This document shows, piece by piece, positions 45,867 through 54,892 of a stretch of 64,000 nucleotides of DNA. A model generated the notes under the pieces. The model searched no databases. It had not been told where the DNA came from and saw only the letters and a list, made by a program, of their open reading frames with translations. The first letter of the stretch is position 1, and the number at the start of each line of letters is the position of its first letter. This DNA comes from Halorubrum lacusprofundi ATCC 49239 (GTDB taxonomy: Archaea; Halobacteriota; Halobacteria; Halobacteriales; Haloferacaceae), in the NCBI RefSeq assembly GCF_000022205.1, contig NC_012029.1, forward strand, positions 1,860,001-1,924,000, given 5' to 3'. A program made the position numbers and the translations under genes.

Positions 45867-45944
45867 CGGCGTTCCCAGCAACTGACAGCGCAAGTCACCG
45901 TCGCGGGCGCTACGGCCCGATGTCGACGGTGCGAACCGACGGCA

Positions 45945-45956
45945 CGAACATGTTCG
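45945..45956. promoter_or_regulatory. nor palindrome, site 2
   Basis: CGAACATGTTCG is a perfect 12-base palindrome, 33-44 bases upstream of the MoaD-like start. It shares AACATGTTCG with site 1 in the same orientation. The divergent norZ and MoaD-like genes are probably governed by one regulator that recognises this sequence. Confidence 0.65.
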
Positions 45957-45994
45957 TACGGTGGCTTACCGGGAAACACCGCATACGAATGGGT

Positions 45995-46417
45995 ATGCCA
46001 ACGACCCGCGAGGCGACGACGTCAGAGTCCGCGAGCGCGTCCGAAACGACGACCGAAACCACCGTCACGGTGCGTTGCACCGGTCACGTCCGGACGGAGC
46101 TCGGGAAGTACGAGTTCGAGTACACGTTCGAGGGAGACACCCTCAGGGAGTTCCTCGACGAGCTGTTCGTAGAGTACCCGGAGCTCCAGGAGATGCTGAT
46201 CGCGGAAAGCGAGGAAGAGTCGACCCACAGCGGCTGGGCGCCGACGCCGGAGGAGCTACCGGGGACGTGGACGAAGAACCCGGTCGGCGAGCAGACGATC
46301 GCGTACGCCCGGATCCTCGTGAACGGTCACTTCAACGAGAACGAGAAGGGGTTCGACACCGAGCTGGAGGAGGGCGACCGGGTCGCGCTGGTGTACCCGT
46401 TCATGTTCTGCTGTTAG
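45995..46417 (+). CDS. MoaD/ThiS-like ubiquitin-fold protein
   Basis: This 140-residue protein has an N-terminal Thr/Ser-rich leader (about 1-25), then beta-grasp strands VRCTGHVRTELGKYEFEY, helix TLREFLDELFVEYPEL, a middle segment containing STHSGWAPTPEELPGTW, and terminal GDRVALVYPFMFCC. MoaD and SAMP proteins normally end GG; this one ends CC. It may be a sulfur/metal relay or a regulator-like modifier for the nor system, which is inference from context. ATG 45995; ATG 45989 is possible. Confidence 0.7.
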   Translation: MPTTREATTSESASASETTTETTVTVRCTGHVRTELGKYEFEYTFEGDTLREFLDELFVEYPELQEMLIAESEEESTHSGWAPTPEELPGTWTKNPVGEQTIAYARILVNGHFNENEKGFDTELEEGDRVALVYPFMFCC

Positions 46418-46467
46418 CCGGGGGTGTCGGGGAGTTCGGCTCCGCTGCCGCCGTCGCTCGTTCACCG

Positions 46468-46567
46468 GAGGCCGACCTGCGAGAGGCCGACCTGCGAGAG
46501 ACCGACCTGCGAGAGACCGACCTGCGAGAGACCGACCTGCAAGAGACCGACCTGCGAGAGACCGACT
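46468..46567. repeat. 15-base tandem repeat
   Basis: About 6.6 copies of GAGACCGACCTGCGA with small variations lie between the MoaD-like stop and the multicopper oxidase stop. In one plus-strand frame it translates to a five-residue unit (ETDLR), reminiscent of pentapeptide repeats, but no initiation is evident and the frame belongs to no real gene. Confidence 0.9.
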
Positions 46568-47762
46568 AGGCTTCGTAGCCCGCCATCTCCATCACGGAGG
46601 CGAACTGCTCTGAGTCCATCGCGCTCTCGTACACCATCCCGCCGATCATGCCGCCGGGGTAGCTGTCGCCGTTCATCGCGTGGTTCACCTTGTGACAGTG
46701 GAGCGCGTAGACACCCGGGTCGGCGTCGGCGGTGAACTCGATCGTCTTCCGCTCGGCGGGTGCGATGGGGATCACGTCCTCACGGTGCCTGGCGGCCTCG
46801 GGGATGACGCCGCCATCCTTCTCGACCACGGTGAAGCCGTGGTTGTGGTTGTGCATCGCGTGTGACTCGTAGCCGGCGTTGACGAAGTGGATCCGCACCT
46901 GATCGCCCTCCTCGACGATCAAGGGGGAGCCCTGTTCGGGGTGGAATGTGTACGGCGCGGAACGACCGTTCACGGTGAAGGCGTCGGGGTTGCGGTCGCG
47001 GTGGCTGAAGTCCACGTCGCCGCCAGCCGTCGAGGCGGACAGGCGAGTGTCCCAGTCTTTGATCGTCATGAACGCCTCCTTGTCGGGGGCTTCGTACCCC
47101 TCCGGGTCGACGCGAAGGATCCCGTACATCCCCATATCGAGATGGTTCTGCGTCTGGTAGTGGCAGTGGTAAAAGTGGGTGCCCGGCTGGTTCGCGTCAA
47201 TCTCGTAGGTATACTCCTCGCCGGGCGCGACCTGCTGGCCCGTCGTCGTCGGGACGCCGTCGTCCATCCAGTCCTTGCTGAGCCCGTGGACGTGGAAGGT
47301 GTGCGGGCGGTTGTGCGCCGAGTTGTCGTAGGTGATCTCCAGTTGGGTTCCCTCGGTTACCCGGAGCAACGGGCCGGGGACGCTCGGATCCGTGTCCGGC
47401 GTCTGCCACGCCCAGACCTCGGGGAGCTCCCACGGACCGCCCTGCGTGTCCTCGCCGAGCAGCTGGTGGCGACACGGGGTCGTGGACACCGTGATCTGCC
47501 CGTCCCGCTCGTCGAGGTCGATCGTCGTTCGCGGGGACGTGTACGGGTGATCCGTCTCCACGCCCGTAGAGTCGCTTCCTGACCACTCCTCGACCTGCTG
47601 TTGGACCGTCTCGTCGGTGACCGCGTTCTCCGCGCCCTCCCCGGCATCCGCTCGCGGAGCGCCACACCCCGCGAGCCCGACGGTGCCGAGTGCGGCGGCC
47701 GCCGAGAGGAAGCCGCGTCTGGAAGCGATGCGTCGCCCGGTGTCGTCGCCGTCTCTCGTCAT
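46566..47762 (-). CDS. Two-domain multicopper oxidase, exported
   Basis: This 398-residue protein has a twin-arginine-like lipoprotein signal (RRGFLSAAAALGTVGLAGC). Domain 1 carries HTFHVHG and HFYHCHYQTQNHLDMGM; domain 2 carries HAMHNHNHGF and YALHCHKVNHAMNG. These are the four HxH/HCH copper sites of a multicopper oxidase. It lacks the exact spacing of copper nitrite reductase. A TATA-like CTTATATG (minus strand) lies about 27 bases before ATG 47762. Near norZ it might handle nitrite or copper; this is not proven. Confidence 0.87.
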   Translation of the reverse strand: MTRDGDDTGRRIASRRGFLSAAAALGTVGLAGCGAPRADAGEGAENAVTDETVQQQVEEWSGSDSTGVETDHPYTSPRTTIDLDERDGQITVSTTPCRHQLLGEDTQGGPWELPEVWAWQTPDTDPSVPGPLLRVTEGTQLEITYDNSAHNRPHTFHVHGLSKDWMDDGVPTTTGQQVAPGEEYTYEIDANQPGTHFYHCHYQTQNHLDMGMYGILRVDPEGYEAPDKEAFMTIKDWDTRLSASTAGGDVDFSHRDRNPDAFTVNGRSAPYTFHPEQGSPLIVEEGDQVRIHFVNAGYESHAMHNHNHGFTVVEKDGGVIPEAARHREDVIPIAPAERKTIEFTADADPGVYALHCHKVNHAMNGDSYPGGMIGGMVYESAMDSEQFASVMEMAGYEA

Positions 47763-47925
47763 ACCCGAACATGGACGGGACTGACATATAAGCGAGGTAG
47801 CGGATACACAAACCCTGAGAACGCCGTCGATTGACGTGAGATTTATATATCCGAAAGGCATTGCGAACGCCTCACATTCCCGCGGTCCAGATCGACGAGG
47901 CGTGTGTCTCAGGGGCGATCGGTAA

Positions 47926-50364
47926 CTACTCTTGCGTCTCCGACTGTCCGGCTTGGGTCGGGCTGCGCCGAATCCCCCAGAGGTACCGGTAGATCGGGTA
48001 CACGTACTCCTCGATCGGGCCCTGTACCCCGCGCGGACTCGAGTATACGAGCACCGGAACTCCGCTTCCCTGCGCGAGTTTGATCACGTTGTCGGGAGTG
48101 CTCCCGAAGACGCGGCGTCGGAGGCGGCGGGTCCGGGTAGCTCCGATGATGAGGATACCGCCGTTTTCGCGGGCCCGATCGACCAGCCCGTCGGCGATCG
48201 TCTGAGCGGTAGTGTTGTGGATCTGGACCGACGACGCGTTCGGGAGCCCGGAGACCGTCGCCTCCGTGTTCTCGGGGCGGCCCTCGCCGCCTTCCGGGGT
48301 GATGTTGATCACGTGGATCTCCGCGTCTCGCTCGCCCATCCGGTCGATGAGCGAGAGCAGGTCCATGTGGTGGGGTCCGCCGCCGGCCCCGATGTTGACC
48401 ACGTCAAGGGCGTCCGGATCCAGCACGCCGCTCGCGAACAGCACGCCGCACGGGGCCTTGTACTCGACGTGTTCAGCGATCTCGGTGTGCTCCTCGGGGT
48501 AGCCCATCAACACGAGGTTCGACTCCTTATCCCGGGCCGTCTGGACGATGTCGAACCCGACGTCCCGACAGGTGTGTCCTTCGACCGCGTACGACACGTC
48601 GAGGTCCTCGGCCGCCAGCAGCTCCTGAATGCGCGTGATCCGGCCGCGGGTGATCTCCTCGACCGCCTCGTACGGCGTCTGTTCGGGGATCTGAGTGACC
48701 GTCAACACGTCGACGAACGGCTCGCCCTCCTGATACTCGGCCATCGCAGCCGCCAGCCGCGCGTACCGGACGGCCCGATCCGGCCGCGCAACCGGAACGA
48801 GAATACGGAACGAATCCTCGCCCGGCGTCTCGGCGGTGCCGCCGGACGCGTCGGCAGTGACGTCGGTCTCCGCGACGTCGGCTACGGTGGTGTCGGCCTC
48901 CGCGACCGCTCTTTCTGCCTCAACCTGGCTGGCCGACGTGGTGGACGGTACGACCTCCTCGTACAGCTCGTCCATGTCCGGTTTGCCGCCCCAGATCAAG
49001 TACGCCGCGAGCATCCCGACGATGAGGCAGACACCGACGACGACGCCCTTGACCGGGAGGTTGGTGATGAGCGCGACGTTCGCGATCACCCCGATGATCG
49101 GGACCAGCGGGACGCCCGGCACCCGGAACCCGCGCTCGATGTCCGGGTACCGGCGCCGGGAGTAGATGAGCGCGATGTTCACCACGGAGAGCGGCAACAG
49201 CAGGTTCAGCGTCGCGAATCCGGTGAGCGTCGTCAGCCCCAGATTCGTGAAGGTGATCGGCCCGAGCGCCGGCAGCGCCACCGTGAGATCGAACGGGATC
49301 ACGCCGCCTTCCGCCGGGAAGAGTCCGATGAACACGACGATGAGGGCGACGATCACCCCCGTCGCGGAGGCCACGCTCCAGAACGGGGTGCCGTACTGCC
49401 GGTGGATCCGCGAGAACGGCCGCGGCGCCTGCCCCTGCCGGCCCATCAGCGACCCGATCCCGCTGGCCGCGAGGATGCTCGCGTTCGAGGCGCTCACCAT
49501 GCTGAATATCGCGCCGGCGACGATAAGCGATCGTCCCGCGGGGCCGAGGAAGCCGGCGGCGACGCGACCCATAGCGGTCTCGCCCTCCTCGGCGATGACT
49601 TCGGCCGGGACCGGTGAGTTCACCATCGACACGATGACGAACGCGTAGAGGATCGTCACCGTGAGGATGCTCGCGGCGATCGCGAGCGGCACCGTCCGGC
49701 GGGGCTCGATGATCTCTCCGGCGCTCGCGGCGATCGCGGAGAAGCCGAAGAAGGTGATGAACGCCAGCGCGGCGATCGAGACGATCCCGACCGGGTCGCC
49801 GGTAAAGCCGGCGGCGAAATTACCGGCGGCGACGGCCGGTCCACGGAACGCGACGGCGCCGCCGATGAACGCCAGGAGGACGGCCACCTTCGCGCCCGTC
49901 ACGAACAGCTGGAAGGTCCCGCTCTCCTCGGTCCCTCTGGCGTTGAGGACCCCGAGCAGCAGGGCCGCGAGCACGCCGGAGCTCCCGTGAGGGAGGACGT
50001 GGAGCGACTCCGGGAGGATGAACCGGACGACCCACTCGTCCATCGTCGCGAGGTAGAAGGCGGTCGTTCCGGTGTACCCCAAGAACAGCATCGCGCCGAC
50101 GACGTACACCAGCGTGTCGTGCTCGAAAGTGCGCGAGGAGAACAGATAGCCGCCGCCGTTCTCGGAGTAGATCGACGCGAACTCGGAGTACGACGCCGCG
50201 GTCAGGCTCGCAACGATCGCCGCGAGGACGAAGGCGATCACGGCGCTGCTCCCGATCTCGGCGACCGCCGTGCCCGACAGCGAGAAGATCCCCGCCGCGA
50301 TCATCGTCCCCAACCCGATCGCGAAGGCGATTTTGAAGTCGAGCGTCCGGGTGTGCTCTACCAT
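47926..50364 (-). CDS. Amino-acid permease fused to universal stress protein domains
   Basis: This 812-residue protein joins an APC-type transporter (about 1-460; the first helix has FAIGLGTMIAAGIFSLSG, about twelve helices) to two C-terminal UspA-like domains (about 515-660, and 665-790). The fusion suggests that nucleotide or stress-signal binding gates transport. Fusions of this kind are known in haloarchaea. ATG 50364 chosen, MVEHTRTLDF; the longer frame is noncoding. No gene for a substrate-specific partner is nearby. Confidence 0.9.
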   Translation of the reverse strand: MVEHTRTLDFKIAFAIGLGTMIAAGIFSLSGTAVAEIGSSAVIAFVLAAIVASLTAASYSEFASIYSENGGGYLFSSRTFEHDTLVYVVGAMLFLGYTGTTAFYLATMDEWVVRFILPESLHVLPHGSSGVLAALLLGVLNARGTEESGTFQLFVTGAKVAVLLAFIGGAVAFRGPAVAAGNFAAGFTGDPVGIVSIAALAFITFFGFSAIAASAGEIIEPRRTVPLAIAASILTVTILYAFVIVSMVNSPVPAEVIAEEGETAMGRVAAGFLGPAGRSLIVAGAIFSMVSASNASILAASGIGSLMGRQGQAPRPFSRIHRQYGTPFWSVASATGVIVALIVVFIGLFPAEGGVIPFDLTVALPALGPITFTNLGLTTLTGFATLNLLLPLSVVNIALIYSRRRYPDIERGFRVPGVPLVPIIGVIANVALITNLPVKGVVVGVCLIVGMLAAYLIWGGKPDMDELYEEVVPSTTSASQVEAERAVAEADTTVADVAETDVTADASGGTAETPGEDSFRILVPVARPDRAVRYARLAAAMAEYQEGEPFVDVLTVTQIPEQTPYEAVEEITRGRITRIQELLAAEDLDVSYAVEGHTCRDVGFDIVQTARDKESNLVLMGYPEEHTEIAEHVEYKAPCGVLFASGVLDPDALDVVNIGAGGGPHHMDLLSLIDRMGERDAEIHVINITPEGGEGRPENTEATVSGLPNASSVQIHNTTAQTIADGLVDRARENGGILIIGATRTRRLRRRVFGSTPDNVIKLAQGSGVPVLVYSSPRGVQGPIEEYVYPIYRYLWGIRRSPTQAGQSETQE

Positions 50365-50482
50365 TGTAACCCGATCCGAAATGAGACCACCAAAAACTGT
50401 TGGTCGGTTACCTGTTGCCGGGGATTTCTGTTGAATCCGAACGTGCGCGAGATTTATTGGTCTCCCCTGCGACCCCGAGGCC

Positions 50483-51037
50483 ATGCGCATCGGTATCGTC
50501 TCCGACACCCACGACGACCTCGCCGCCGTCGAGGCGGCCGTCACGCTGTTCGAACGCGAGGGCGTCGACGCCGTCGTCCACTGCGGCGACTTCGTCGCGC
50601 CCTTCTCCGTGACCCCGTTCGACGTCGGGGGCGATTCCGACGCCGGCTTCGACTTCTACGCCGCCCGCGGCAACAACGACGGAGAGTGGGCGGTCCAGTC
50701 GACCGTCGAGTCGTTCGGCACGTACCTCGGCGAGGCGGGGACGCTCTCGTTCGGGGACGAGGAGAACGCCGTCGACATCGCCGTCACCCACGGCACGAGC
50801 GCGGTCGTCGTCGACGCCCTCGTCGACTGCGGCGACTACGACTACGTGTTCCACGGTCACACCCACGCGCACGACGCCGAGGAGCGCGACGGGACGGTGC
50901 GGGTGAATCCCGGCGGACTCCCCATCCCCGTCGACGGCGCGGACGACGCCTTCCGCGTCGCGGTCCTCGACATTGGAGCGGACGCCGGCGGGGCGAGCGG
51001 GGCCAACGCGGTGATGCACCACGTCCTCGACGCCTGA
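50483..51037 (+). CDS. YfcE/MJ0936-type metallophosphoesterase
   Basis: This 184-residue phosphodiesterase has the metal motifs SDTHDD (7-12), HCGDF (about 33-37), GNND (about 62-65), a later HG and HGHTHAHD (about 124-131). It hydrolyses a phosphodiester, substrate unknown. The length is standard. The start at 50483 places the first strand MRIGIVSDTH at the N-terminus. Confidence 0.93.
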   Translation: MRIGIVSDTHDDLAAVEAAVTLFEREGVDAVVHCGDFVAPFSVTPFDVGGDSDAGFDFYAARGNNDGEWAVQSTVESFGTYLGEAGTLSFGDEENAVDIAVTHGTSAVVVDALVDCGDYDYVFHGHTHAHDAEERDGTVRVNPGGLPIPVDGADDAFRVAVLDIGADAGGASGANAVMHHVLDA

Positions 51038-51106
51038 CCGCTCTCGCGGCGGTGGGCGTTGATCCCGCATCCCGAGTGTTATCGCCGTCCGTGGGTCCGT
51101 ACGCGC

Positions 51107-51343
51107 ATGCGACACGTCCATGGATCCCTCCTCACGATCGACTTGACGGACCGGACGGCGTCGACGACCCCCATCGACGACTGGCTCGATCTGGGCGCTC
51201 GGATCGTCGAGTTAGAGCGTGTGTTCAACAACGCCCGCGGCTTCGATCGGTGCGACCTCGGTGGCGACGAAGGCGGCAGCAGCGGAGGGGACGGAAACGG
51301 TGCCGGCGGTTCGAGAAGCGAAAATGCGTCCGCAGACGACTAA
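51107..51343 (+). pseudogene. Internally deleted aldehyde ferredoxin oxidoreductase remnant
   Basis: This 78-codon frame starts like an AOR-family enzyme (MRHVHGSLLTIDLTDR, cf. the AOR N-terminus). It jumps after residue 28 or so to the C-terminal AOR-like GARIVELERVFNNARGFDR. The many-hundred-residue tungsten/iron-sulfur core between is missing. The acidic end (about 55-78) looks like a natural C-terminus. An in-frame deletion is likely. It may be expressed but cannot be an oxidoreductase. Identification is from recall of the family ends. Confidence 0.6.
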
Positions 51344-51367
51344 TCGCGGCAGAAGGGAGCCGACGCC

Positions 51368-52957
51368 TCAGTTGTCCGTGTTGGAGTCGGAGTCGCCGAG
51401 ATCGGGACTCTCTGCGCCCACTTCCGAGTCGGCGTCGACGGTCTCGACTCCGCGGAACTCGAACCGCGCACCGCCCCCCTCGGCGTCGACGAGGGCGACG
51501 GTCCACCCGTGCGCGTCGGCCACCTCGGCGACGATCTTGAGGCCGAACCCCGTCCCCTCCGGGTCGGTCGAGACGCCGGCGTTGAACACCCCGTCGCGGC
51601 GGTCCCCGGAGATTCCGGGGCCATCGTCTTCGACGTAGAAGCCGTCACCGTCGGCGAGGGAGCCGACCTTGACGTGGACCGATTCGCCGGCGTGAGCGAC
51701 CGCGTTGGCGAACAGGTTCTCCAGAGCCTGCCGCAGCCGACTCCGGTCGGCGCGGAGCCGGAGGTCGTCGCCGACAACGAGGTCGGCGGCAGCGGTGTCG
51801 ACGCTGTCCCAGCACTCCTCCGCCAGCGTGGCGAGCGACACCGCTTCGGTCTCGTCGATGGCGGACCCCTGTCGCGCGAGGGTGAGCATATCCTCCACGA
51901 GCGCCTCCATCCGATCGAGCGAGCGGGCGACAGTGTCGATCTCGGCTAAGTCCTCGTGCTGTTCTCGAAAACGCTCGCGGATCAGGTCGAGGTTCCCCGT
52001 CGCGACGTTGAGCGGGCTCCGGAGGTCATGGGAGACGAGGCTGGCAAACTCTTCCAGCCGATCGCGCTCGCGGGCGATCTCTTGTTCCCGGACCCGGAGC
52101 TGGCGCTCCCGCTCGATCCGAACGAACACCATCGTAACGGTGGCGGCCCAGAGGCGCGCGACGGCGAGGTCGGACTCGTCGAACGCGTCCGGATCCGTGT
52201 CTCCGACGTTGATGAGTCCGTATCGGCCAAGCGGGAGGATCAGCTCGCTGCGGATCGTCGAATCCGGGTTGTGCCGCTCCGTGTCGGCGTGCGTGTCTGA
52301 CACGTACACCGGATCGCCGGACTCGAACGCCTCCCACGAGATGCTCGATGCGTCGGGGCCGAACGTCGGGTGGTCGCCGACCAGATCGTCGGCCGCGTCG
52401 GTCCAGACGATCGGATCGAGGATGTCACGATCCTCGTCGTACAGCCAAATCGCCGCGATCGGGTGGCCGAGCACCTCTTCGACGTACTCGACCGCTGCCT
52501 CCGCGGCGAACTCCCGGTCGGTCGTCTTCAGCAGATCCTGTGTCGCCTCGTGGAGCGCCTCCAGCGTCCGCGTCCGGCGGTGGAGCTCGGCCTGCTCTGC
52601 GCGCTCCTCCCTGACATCGACGATCGTTGCGACCAGGTACGTCTCGCCGTCGTGTTCGAACGGGCCGAGGCTGAGCGTCACGGGCACTTCGGTCCCGTCC
52701 GCGCGTCGTGCGCACAGGTCCAGGCTCGCCGCCATCGAGCGGGGTTCGGGGTCGACGACGTAGCGGTGGAGCTCCTCGCCGGCCGCATCTCCGTGGGGAT
52801 CGTACAGCAGCGTCTCGAAATGGGTCCCCTCCACCTCCATGGGCGTGTATCCGAGGATCTCCTCGACCCGCTCGTTGCCGGCCCGGACGACGCCGTCGCT
52901 GTCAACGATCACGACCGCGTCTGGAATGCCGTCGAGGGCCTCCGGGAATCGTTCCAT
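51368..52957 (-). CDS. PAS-GAF-type histidine kinase, soluble
   Basis: This 529-residue sensor kinase has an N-terminal PAS domain (about 5-125), a GAF domain (about 150-285), an HisKA segment with the phospho-His in EEFASLVSHDLRSPL (about 310), and an HATPase with NLFANAVAH (N-box), DDGPGI and GFGLKIV (G boxes). No membrane segments. No response regulator adjoins it, which is common in haloarchaea. The start at 52957 follows the DUF5806 stop by 2 bases, so the pair is co-transcribed. Confidence 0.9.
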   Translation of the reverse strand: MERFPEALDGIPDAVVIVDSDGVVRAGNERVEEILGYTPMEVEGTHFETLLYDPHGDAAGEELHRYVVDPEPRSMAASLDLCARRADGTEVPVTLSLGPFEHDGETYLVATIVDVREERAEQAELHRRTRTLEALHEATQDLLKTTDREFAAEAAVEYVEEVLGHPIAAIWLYDEDRDILDPIVWTDAADDLVGDHPTFGPDASSISWEAFESGDPVYVSDTHADTERHNPDSTIRSELILPLGRYGLINVGDTDPDAFDESDLAVARLWAATVTMVFVRIERERQLRVREQEIARERDRLEEFASLVSHDLRSPLNVATGNLDLIRERFREQHEDLAEIDTVARSLDRMEALVEDMLTLARQGSAIDETEAVSLATLAEECWDSVDTAAADLVVGDDLRLRADRSRLRQALENLFANAVAHAGESVHVKVGSLADGDGFYVEDDGPGISGDRRDGVFNAGVSTDPEGTGFGLKIVAEVADAHGWTVALVDAEGGGARFEFRGVETVDADSEVGAESPDLGDSDSNTDN

Positions 52958-52959
52958 CG

Positions 52960-53703
52960 CTACTCCTCGGCCGGCTCGTGGACGTGCCCGCACTCGGGAC
53001 ACCGGACTTCCTCGCCTCGAAGGTCCGCGGAGGAGGCGCGCACCTCGCGCATCACCTCGCTGATCCGATCTTCCGCTTCGAGCTCGTCGGCGACCGCGAG
53101 ATCGACCCCCTCGACCTCCAAGAGGAACTTCGCGACCTCCGTCACCTCGTACATCATCTCGTCTAAGTCCTCGGCGGTGAAGAAGCCGGACATCGCCCCG
53201 TAGAGGAACGTCGCGCCCGCCTTCGTCACCTTCTCCTCGAAGGAGTACCGCGCCTGATTGACCGCCTGCGGCGTGTACGTGTCGGTCATAAACGGGACCA
53301 GCTCAGGGAGGTTCTCGCCGATCTTCGTCATCTCGACGCCCGTTTCGGTGCGGAAGTCAGCACAGAGCCGCGCGATCGCCCACTCCCGGGCCGTGATGTA
53401 CGTCCGGTCGCGGAGGAACTCGTTGACGCGCTCGTAGCGGGCGCCGTCCATCTTCTTGAACCGCTCGTACTTGCGGACCTCGGGCGGGACCTGTTCGGCG
53501 TTCCCGTCGCCGTTGCTCGCGGCGTCCCCGGTATCGCCGTCGCTCACAGCGCTCTCGTCGCCGTCGAGGGCACCGCTCTCGTCGGCGCCCGACCGGGACT
53601 CGTTGGCCGGCTCCGACGGCTCCGACGGCTCCGCCGTAGTGTCTGTAGTCCCGTCGGCGGCGTCCGATCCCTTGTCCGACGCGGGATCGGTTGATTCGTT
53701 CAT
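52960..53703 (-). CDS. DUF5806-like protein with C-terminal Cys pair
   Basis: This 247-residue protein has a disordered acidic N-terminus (about 1-70), a helical domain containing YERFKKMDGARYERVNEFLRD and LCADFRTETGVEMTKIGENLP, here given only as landmark phrases, and a zinc-ribbon half CPECGHVHE at the end. It resembles haloarchaeal DUF5806; function unknown. It lies directly ahead of the histidine kinase gene and may be its partner. Confidence 0.75.
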   Translation of the reverse strand: MNESTDPASDKGSDAADGTTDTTAEPSEPSEPANESRSGADESGALDGDESAVSDGDTGDAASNGDGNAEQVPPEVRKYERFKKMDGARYERVNEFLRDRTYITAREWAIARLCADFRTETGVEMTKIGENLPELVPFMTDTYTPQAVNQARYSFEEKVTKAGATFLYGAMSGFFTAEDLDEMMYEVTEVAKFLLEVEGVDLAVADELEAEDRISEVMREVRASSADLRGEEVRCPECGHVHEPAEE

Positions 53704-53822
53704 GTTGTGGGTAACCTAACCGCTGAATAAAAGGGTTGTCGGTGGGCGTCGAGACCGGGGAGGGCCGGAATCAGTCCAATATCGGAGATCCATTTTTGTA
53801 CCGGGGTGCGGACGTGAGACGT

Positions 53823-54191
53823 ATGAAGGTGCTTTGCGGAATCGGCGGCAGCGACGACTCGTTTCGCGCGCTTGACCGGACCGTCGAGCGGGCGGCGGTC
53901 GCGAACGACGACCTCACCGTCGCGGTGGTCGACAACGAGGATTCGTCGGTCGCTCCGGATGACGTGATGGAACGCGCTCAGGAGGCGGTCGATGACGCCG
54001 GGATCGATGCCGATGTCAGGCGGGTCGGGGGTGACCCCGGAAGCCGGCTCGTGGAGATCGCCGAGACAGAGGGATTTGAGGAGATCGTTCTCGGTGGAGG
54101 TCACACGAGCCCGATGGGGAAGATCACGATTGGGTCGATCGCCGAGTTTGTCCTGTTGAACGCCAAGACCTCCGTCACGCTGGTCAGATGA
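53823..54191 (+). CDS. Short universal stress protein
   Basis: This 122-residue UspA-type protein begins MKVLCGIGGSDDSF; the ATP-loop (GGGHTSPMGKITIGSIAEFVL) is near the end. It is shorter than usual because one helix-loop is missing. The ATG at 53823 gives a good first strand. It overlaps the acetyltransferase start by 4 bases (ATGA). Confidence 0.88.
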   Translation: MKVLCGIGGSDDSFRALDRTVERAAVANDDLTVAVVDNEDSSVAPDDVMERAQEAVDDAGIDADVRRVGGDPGSRLVEIAETEGFEEIVLGGGHTSPMGKITIGSIAEFVLLNAKTSVTLVR

Positions 54192-54778
54192 GCGACCGAG
54201 GATACCCCGAGGCGGTGGCCAACGAGTTCTCCACTCCCCCCACAGCGTTCACGGACCGAGAAGGACGCACCATCGAGGTCCGTCCCTACGAGAACACCGA
54301 CGAGGGGTACGAGGCGCTCGTCGAGATGTACGACGCCTTCGATCCCGCCGACCGGGCACAGGGGATCCCGCCGGGCGGCGAAAAGCGCATCCGCGAGTGG
54401 CTGGACGCGATCCTCGGCGACGACTGCCTCAACGTGATCGCGTGGTGCGGCGACGAGATCGCCGGCCATGCGACGCTGGTGCCCGACGACGAGGCCTACG
54501 AGCTGGCGATCTTCGTCCATCAGGAGTACCAGCGCGCCGGTATCGGCACACACCTGATCCGCGGGCTGCTCGGCTACGGGCAGGCAGAGGGCATTCAGAA
54601 GGTGTGGCTCACCGTCGAGCGCTGGAACCGTGCGGCCGTCTCGCTGTACAAGAAGATCGGTTTCGAGACCTCCAACGCCGAGAGCTTCGAACTGGAGATG
54701 GGGCTCCGGCTGAACCCGGACGGGGACGGAGACGGAAACGCAGGTGGAGACGGAGACGAGGACGAGGACGACCAGTAG
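54188..54778 (+). CDS. GNAT-family N-acetyltransferase
   Basis: This 196-residue acetyltransferase has the acetyl-CoA-binding segment HQEYQRAGIGTHLIRGLL (about 118-135, QxxGxG/A variant RAGIGT) and the later VERWNRAAVSLYKKIGF. It transfers an acetyl group to an unidentified amine. Acidic Gly/Asp tail at the end. Overlap with the Usp gene implies a two-gene unit. Confidence 0.88.
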   Translation: MSDRGYPEAVANEFSTPPTAFTDREGRTIEVRPYENTDEGYEALVEMYDAFDPADRAQGIPPGGEKRIREWLDAILGDDCLNVIAWCGDEIAGHATLVPDDEAYELAIFVHQEYQRAGIGTHLIRGLLGYGQAEGIQKVWLTVERWNRAAVSLYKKIGFETSNAESFELEMGLRLNPDGDGDGNAGGDGDEDEDDQ

Positions 54779-54892
54779 CGTCGGTGGAGATCACCTGCAG
54801 CGCCACAGAGGGTGGTCTGGGTCGTTCCGGAGAACCGTGTAGTGTTGGCCGGGATCTTCAAGCCTTTACGTGCGGCGGGCGAGCGCTCCGGT

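Noticed and set aside
46468-46567. CRISPR array
   Set aside because: The repeats are contiguous without unique spacers and only 15 bases long.
45961-46569. Pentapeptide-repeat protein gene
   Set aside because: The frame is out of phase across the MoaD-like gene and has no credible start; the repeat only reads as pentapeptide by chance of unit length.
46566-47762. Copper nitrite reductase NirK
   Set aside because: The spacing of Cys, His and Met in HCHYQTQNHLDMGM and the four HxH/HCH sites fit a multicopper oxidase rather than NirK.
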